A stretch of 51,665 nt of DNA from Treponema sp. (GTDB taxonomy: Bacteria > Spirochaetota > Spirochaetia > Treponematales > Treponemataceae): assembly GCA_016290335.1 (NCBI GenBank), contig JAEETM010000018.1, forward strand, positions 1 through 51,665. Direction: 5' to 3'. Below, piece by piece: positions 47,070-51,665 of the stretch. How positions within the stretch are numbered: the stretch's first letter is position 1; each line of letters opens with the position of its first letter. The notes under the pieces are model-generated. The model made no database searches and had not been told where the DNA came from. It worked only from the letters and a program-made list of their open reading frames with translations. A program made the translations under genes and the position numbers.

Positions 47070-48998
47070 ATGAAAAGGAAGACGCGGCAAAGGATAAAAA
47101 GGTTTTTTGGATTAGAGAAGCACTCATCTTATATTTCGAATTATTTTGAAAAAACAAATATTCGGTCGGGTCTTTATGTTTCTTCTGTTGTGATGGCAAT
47201 TGAACTGTTTATGATTTTTAGTGTGGTAATCAGACAGTTTTCGGATGAAACAAGACGGACAACTTACTGGTTTGTAACGCACATTATAAGCTATTCGGTT
47301 TTATTCCTTTCGGCACTGGGACTTTTTATTCATTCTGTTAGGTATGTAAAACATAAGAGCAAACATCCTAAATGGGGTCAGGTTCTGCGGGTTATTTTTT
47401 CTATTATTGCAATTTCTTTTGGTATTTACATTTCGTTTATGGATTACAAAAAGGGAGAGCAGTTTATTACTTTGATGACGATGACCCTTTTTGTTTTCTG
47501 TTTTATTGTTTGGCGGCCGATTTACACAATTCTGTTTCTTGGATTTTCCTATACTTTGTTTTATTGTCTCTGCAATGCGATTCTGCCGGCAACGTATGCA
47601 ACAAAGGTTAATCTTTCCATTGTTCTTATTTCAATTTTTATGAGTGCAATAAACTCTTACCACCAGACAATAATTGGGGCGCGAAAGGATGAAAAACTGG
47701 AGCATGCGCACAACATTCTGCTTAAGCTTTCTGTTAGCGATGAGGTGACTGGAATTGCGAACATGCATTATTTTAGAAGTCAGTCGCTGGAGATTATGCA
47801 CAACAAGAATACAGATTTATCTAAGATGATTTTTCTTTTTCTTGATATAGAAAACTTTAAGAATTACAACGAAAAATATAATTACTGGGAAGGCAACTGT
47901 TTTTTAAAAGAGTTTGCAGAAAAAATTGAAGAGGTTTTTGAAGGCGCGATTTCGGCTCATTTTTCCAATGACAACTTTGTAATTTTTACAGAGGATAAAG
48001 ATACGCAGGAAAAAATTGCTAAGCTTCGGGATTTTGTAATCAACTCTGAAACGGATATTCGCATGGGATTGAAGGTTGGTGCATACAGACCGAAAGACCG
48101 CGATATAATGCCGATTATTGCCTGTGACTATGCACGCTATGCCTGTTATTCAATCAAGAAAAATTACAACAAAAACTTCTGCGAATACAACGATAAGATG
48201 TCGCAGGACTTCCACAAAAAGCAGTACATAATCAACAATATAGACAGTGCGCTTAAAAACAATTACATAAGAGTTTACTATCAGCCGGTAATTAATTCCA
48301 CAAACAACACAATGTGCGGAATAGAAGCTCTTGCCCGCTGGGATGACCCTCAGTACGGATTCCTTTCTCCAAATGATTTTATAGAAACGCTGGAGGAGTA
48401 TCATCAGATTCACAAGCTTGATATGCATATTCTTGAACAGGTATGCCAGGATATTTACCACACTAAGGAACAGGGCCACAGAACGATTCCTGTTTCGCTT
48501 AATTTTTCGCGGCTCGATTTTGATTCGGTAAATCTTGTTGAAGAAATTGAAAGCAGAATGGAAGAGTACAAGATTGAAAAAAATCTTATCCATATTGAAA
48601 TTACCGAAAGTGCAATTTCTGAAAATGATGAAAGACTTTCTGCTGCAATGCAAAAGCTGAGGTCTTCGGGTTATGCGCTCTGGCTTGATGATTTTGGTGC
48701 CGGCTATTCAGGCTTGAATGTTCTTAAAGAATATGATTTTGATGTGATGAAGATTGATATGAAGTTCCTTTCAAACTTTTCCGGTAATGTGAAGGCCCGC
48801 CAGATTTTGAAGAATGTTGTGAATCTTGCAACAGAGCTTGGAATGGACACTCTTACAGAAGGTGTTGAAACGGAAGAAGCAAGAGCCTTCCTGCAGGAAA
48901 TTGGTTGCAAACGTTTACAGGGTTATCTGTTTGGAAAGCCAATGCCTAGAGAAGAATTGCAGAAAAAAATTAATTGCGGGGAGTATTTACTGGGATAA
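47070..48998 (+). CDS. Membrane EAL-domain c-di-GMP phosphodiesterase with degenerate GGDEF domain
   Basis: A 642-residue protein. Residues about 30-205 hold six membrane helices (7TM-like sensor). A GGDEF-type domain follows, starting LSVSDEVTGIANMHYF, but the active GG(D/E)EF site is replaced by AHFSNDNFVIFT, so it cannot make c-di-GMP and is probably regulatory. The EAL domain (about 385-635) is intact: GIEALARWDDP, VSLNFSRLDF, IHIEITES, LDDFGAGYSG, MKIDMKFL, TEGVETEEA and QGYLFGKPM. It should hydrolyse c-di-GMP to pGpG, tuning motility or surface behaviour. GGAAGG precedes the ATG; TATAAT lies 10-15 bases before it, so the mRNA could be almost leaderless. Confidence 0.9.
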   Translation: MKRKTRQRIKRFFGLEKHSSYISNYFEKTNIRSGLYVSSVVMAIELFMIFSVVIRQFSDETRRTTYWFVTHIISYSVLFLSALGLFIHSVRYVKHKSKHPKWGQVLRVIFSIIAISFGIYISFMDYKKGEQFITLMTMTLFVFCFIVWRPIYTILFLGFSYTLFYCLCNAILPATYATKVNLSIVLISIFMSAINSYHQTIIGARKDEKLEHAHNILLKLSVSDEVTGIANMHYFRSQSLEIMHNKNTDLSKMIFLFLDIENFKNYNEKYNYWEGNCFLKEFAEKIEEVFEGAISAHFSNDNFVIFTEDKDTQEKIAKLRDFVINSETDIRMGLKVGAYRPKDRDIMPIIACDYARYACYSIKKNYNKNFCEYNDKMSQDFHKKQYIINNIDSALKNNYIRVYYQPVINSTNNTMCGIEALARWDDPQYGFLSPNDFIETLEEYHQIHKLDMHILEQVCQDIYHTKEQGHRTIPVSLNFSRLDFDSVNLVEEIESRMEEYKIEKNLIHIEITESAISENDERLSAAMQKLRSSGYALWLDDFGAGYSGLNVLKEYDFDVMKIDMKFLSNFSGNVKARQILKNVVNLATELGMDTLTEGVETEEARAFLQEIGCKRLQGYLFGKPMPREELQKKINCGEYLLG

Positions 48999-49003
48999 AA
49001 TTA

Positions 49004-51451
49004 CTAATTACAGTTTATAGTAATGTCCTCAGAAATACGGTAGCCCTGCTTGTCTCGGAAATAATAAGTATATTTTAATCCTGGCTCAGCTGCCATATCT
49101 ATAAATCCAAAAAGACTGTCTGATGGTGTATAATTCATTGACTGTGTGCCTGTAGGACTGAAGACCATATAGAAGCCGTATTCCTGCAAACAAGCCAGTG
49201 ATACTCTGTCAGTATATAAATCAGAGAAGTTTGACAAATCAAAATAGAGTTCATTGTTTCTGTAAATACTGATATCGGTATATTCATATTTATTGTCAAA
49301 AACCTTAAAGTATATGATTACACCTTCCTCACCTGTGTTGTATTCACCCCATAAATCTGCACCCTTTGTATATTTTATGCGGTTTGTGGTAACGCCAAGT
49401 GTATTAGATACAGTAACCAGAGAATCATTAGGATCTGTAAAATAAATTACGTATTTTGTTCCAGGTAGACAGCCTGTTATTGTGTAAGATTTATCTGAAA
49501 GATTAATTGTTTGCCAGTGTGCAGATCCGTTGATATAAAGCTTAGCATAATTCATAGGATTTCCACTTTCAAGTTCCCATGAAATCTTTATTGTATCTGC
49601 TTTAGGATTTTCATAAGTCAAATGATAGTTTGTATCAAAGTTAATGTACTGAACTGAACTATTGCTCTTGTTTTCAAAATCACCCGCCGTAAACTTATAA
49701 TAGTCTGCCTCGCCGGAAGAAAGGTATGCTTCGAAGCTTCCGTTATAACTATTAATTTTATAAGCAGAAACGATGGAATGATTTTCTCCGCCATATCTCT
49801 GGTAGCTTGTTACATTTGAACCTGAGGTTACGAGTGATGTTGCATAAGTAGAGCCAATGTTCACACCATAAAAGACTTCTGCATTAGAATCAAGATTTTT
49901 TGTAATTGTGGCTCCACTGAACGCAATTATATATTCATCCTGTGAATTGAACAGAGGTACATAAACAGTTTTCTTTCCGCCGCTGCGAACTGCAAAGAAC
50001 TTTGAATTACCATCAGGATAAATGATAAAACCATTCAATGCGCCATTTTCATTATTCTTTATGCTTTCGCCGCTGAAAGTAATTGGAAGAGCAGAAGAAA
50101 AGAATCTTAAAGGAATATAATCTTCCCATACATCGCCGGTAACACCATTTGTAATTTCAACAGTAAGGCCTGTATCAACATAACCTTTTGCAGTACCAGT
50201 GTAGCAGACAATTAATTCTTCATTATCTACACTTTCTGGTATCATTTTTCCTACAGCAATTCCTTCAAGAGATTTTCCACTTTTGTGTTTTACAGTTATA
50301 TATGGAGAATCTGGAGTGACTTTTAAGCTTGAAGAAGCAATTGTAAAATCACTGTTATTTCTTAAGGTAAGAGTGAGAGGATATTCAATATTGGAATAAA
50401 GATAGCCTTGAGTTTTATCTTCTTCCTTTATTGTTCCTGTTACTTTAAGTGTATATTGTTTGCCATCGCTAATTGCAATGGTTCCCATATTTTCACCAGG
50501 ATTAGAAATTACAATATCAGAAATTTCGGCAAGAGTTTTTTCATCTGCAGTTAATACTGTAATTGTCTGAGTATCTCCGATAGTAGGTGCAGTAAGAGAA
50601 ACTGTTTCTCCTGTTGAGGTATCTTTTTCACTTTTGTACGAAGAATATTTTTTTGACTTTCCTTTGATTATAAGATCTGAAGTAGCAGCAGCCCTGGAAG
50701 ATTTAAGGCCTACAATTTTCATCTGGTACTGAACATTTACACCGCCTTTTCTAAAATAAGGAACACCTTGTCTATCTACTAAAACAGCGCCATCACTATC
50801 GGCTTCTACAGTAAGAGTTCCTAAACCATCTACAACAAGCTTTGAACTTGAAGAAGATTGAGAAATAGCAAAAGTGTCGTTTTCGGAAGAGGTAACATAA
50901 TTTTCGAAAACTGTGTACTCAACACCTGTAGACATTTTAATCCAGGTTCCCCAGAACTTTTGTTCGCACACAAGATTTTCTACAAGCTTTATGCTGTCAT
51001 CTGGTTCAGAAAGATCTATTTGTGGAACGTAAATTGAAAGAGGGTTTGAAAGAGTTTCTCCTTCTGCATTTTTAATTGTATAGATGTAAGTGCTTTTGGC
51101 TTTTACATTTGAATCTGTAAAATGATACTGGTATGGAGGATCCCACATCCAGCAATAAGTTTTATCGCAGGTTGCAATTTTTGTGTTTCCTCTATAAACG
51201 TAATAGGTGCTTTCCATATCCGGGCTTGTCCAATTAAGAGTAACCCTTCCATATTGCTGAAGGTCATTTTCATTTACGGTTAGCGTGATGGAATACTCAC
51301 CGTCGATGGGGGGTGTGTCATCTGGCCATGAGTCTGGATTAGGATTGTAATTTGGTGGAGGAAGATAAGTTGGTCCACAAGAGACTAAAAAAAGAATACA
51401 AGCAGTTATTGTGAATAATAGATTATTTTTTGCAGAAGAGATTTTTTTCAT
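49004..51451 (-). CDS. Large surface lipoprotein with beta-sandwich repeats
   Basis: An 815-residue lipoprotein: signal LLFTITACILFLVSC, then a Pro-rich stretch (GPTYLPPPNYNPNPDSW). The rest is beta-rich. At least two parts resemble fibronectin type III or Ig-like domains: residues 55-140 (VTLNWTSPDMESTYYVYRGN, STYIYTIKNAEGE) and about 640-720 (TIKISWELESGNPMNYAKLYINGS, LPGTKYVIYF). No catalytic motif. Probably an adhesin or surface-display protein. GAGG lies 9 bases before the ATG. It converges with the EAL gene, 5 bases apart. The long middle part is unrecognised. Confidence 0.7.
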   Translation of the reverse strand: MKKISSAKNNLLFTITACILFLVSCGPTYLPPPNYNPNPDSWPDDTPPIDGEYSITLTVNENDLQQYGRVTLNWTSPDMESTYYVYRGNTKIATCDKTYCWMWDPPYQYHFTDSNVKAKSTYIYTIKNAEGETLSNPLSIYVPQIDLSEPDDSIKLVENLVCEQKFWGTWIKMSTGVEYTVFENYVTSSENDTFAISQSSSSSKLVVDGLGTLTVEADSDGAVLVDRQGVPYFRKGGVNVQYQMKIVGLKSSRAAATSDLIIKGKSKKYSSYKSEKDTSTGETVSLTAPTIGDTQTITVLTADEKTLAEISDIVISNPGENMGTIAISDGKQYTLKVTGTIKEEDKTQGYLYSNIEYPLTLTLRNNSDFTIASSSLKVTPDSPYITVKHKSGKSLEGIAVGKMIPESVDNEELIVCYTGTAKGYVDTGLTVEITNGVTGDVWEDYIPLRFFSSALPITFSGESIKNNENGALNGFIIYPDGNSKFFAVRSGGKKTVYVPLFNSQDEYIIAFSGATITKNLDSNAEVFYGVNIGSTYATSLVTSGSNVTSYQRYGGENHSIVSAYKINSYNGSFEAYLSSGEADYYKFTAGDFENKSNSSVQYINFDTNYHLTYENPKADTIKISWELESGNPMNYAKLYINGSAHWQTINLSDKSYTITGCLPGTKYVIYFTDPNDSLVTVSNTLGVTTNRIKYTKGADLWGEYNTGEEGVIIYFKVFDNKYEYTDISIYRNNELYFDLSNFSDLYTDRVSLACLQEYGFYMVFSPTGTQSMNYTPSDSLFGFIDMAAEPGLKYTYYFRDKQGYRISEDITINCN

Positions 51452-51577
51452 ATAAATACCTCGGGGATATTATATCATAAAATTATGATTTTCTGTATAG
51501 CAGAAACTTTTGAGCATATATATAGAAAATTGTAAATTGCTTTTTATAGAAATAATTATTAAAATATCGATGATGTA

Positions 51578-51665
51578 TTTCAATGGAATCAGGTGAAAGG
51601 CCTGAGCTGAATGCGCAACGGTATGTAGATTGGTGGTTGAGTTGGTCGAAACTACCAGGAGGAAC
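51578..51665 (+). ncRNA. Cobalamin riboswitch, partial at the right edge
   Basis: The conserved core of the B12 riboswitch is seen from 51582: GGAATCAGGTGAAAGGCCTG, then AGCTGAATGCGCAACGGTA, corresponding to the GG(A)A-GGTGAAAATCC-CTG-CCGCAACGGT blocks of the family. The GCCACTG and ACCTGC blocks would lie beyond the window. The regulated gene, likely for cobalamin uptake, synthesis or a B12-dependent/independent enzyme, is to the right. Confidence 0.78.

Noticed and set aside
1..51665. tRNA, rRNA, insertion sequence or prophage genes
   Set aside because: I looked in the gene-free stretches on both strands and saw no tRNA-like cloverleaf, rRNA stretch, transposase, integrase or phage structural gene.

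Overview
The window looks like DNA from an anaerobic, fermentative, host-associated bacterium of moderate-to-low GC content. My best guess is a rumen or gut Treponema-like spirochaete. The signs are many lipoproteins with loose lipoboxes, secreted hemicellulose and cellulose enzymes, [FeFe]-hydrogenase maturation genes, oxygen-sensitive ferredoxin oxidoreductases and sensory fusion proteins. Taxonomy is inferred from gene content only; no rRNA or tRNA gene is present to anchor it.

Layout. 1-5 kb: a MATE efflux pump (cut by the left edge), then an exported CHAT peptidase-like protein and an exported transglutaminase-like protein. 5-7.2 kb: a sulfur-assimilation unit, metY, behind a leader with two matching operators and a 23-residue Cys-rich leader peptide, followed by a MIF-like tautomerase. 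7.2-10.8 kb: an Xre regulator with a small protein, then a hydrogenase maturation operon (TM1266-type regulator, hydG, hydF; no hydE). 11-15.2 kb: polysaccharide degradation (GH10 xylanase, Cthe_2159-like binding protein, GH5 cellulase). 16-26 kb: an aromatic amino-acid block, with phenylacetate-CoA ligase, an Amt-sensor fusion, a TrpP-like ECF importer and indolepyruvate:ferredoxin oxidoreductase (iorAB). An AGTAAC/GTTACT operator sits upstream of paaK, trpP and iorA.

26-29.5 kb is the most striking part: a complete plasmid-type replicon among ordinary metabolic genes. It has at least 18 iterons (consensus TGGACNYYYATAATN, four of them at exactly 21-bp spacing), a Rep_3-like initiator, parA, a small ribbon-helix-helix-like ParB partner, and a centromere-like array of 17 AGA triplets spaced almost entirely by 11 or 8 bp. 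Three more iteron-like 15-mers lie inside the nearby sbcC gene. To the right comes a genome-maintenance block: sbcD-sbcC-PARG-nucleoside hydrolase with overlapping genes, and a umuDC-like pair whose UmuD starts at the processed (UmuD') end and has lost its catalytic residues. The replicon may be the working origin of a chromid or chromosome, or an integrated plasmid; the sequence alone does not decide.

37-51.7 kb: an SGNH esterase lipoprotein behind nested palindromes, a YtrA-type GntR/ABC unit with a 41-base perfect inverted repeat, an enoate-reductase-like flavoprotein paired with a two-subunit aconitase X, orphan AT-rich lipoproteins, an EAL phosphodiesterase with a degenerate GGDEF domain, a large cell-surface lipoprotein, and the start of a cobalamin riboswitch at the right edge. 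Two families of intergenic repeats, one GC-rich and ending in a terminator-like hairpin, one a 9-bp-stem palindrome with a CTTG-type loop, are scattered through the window.
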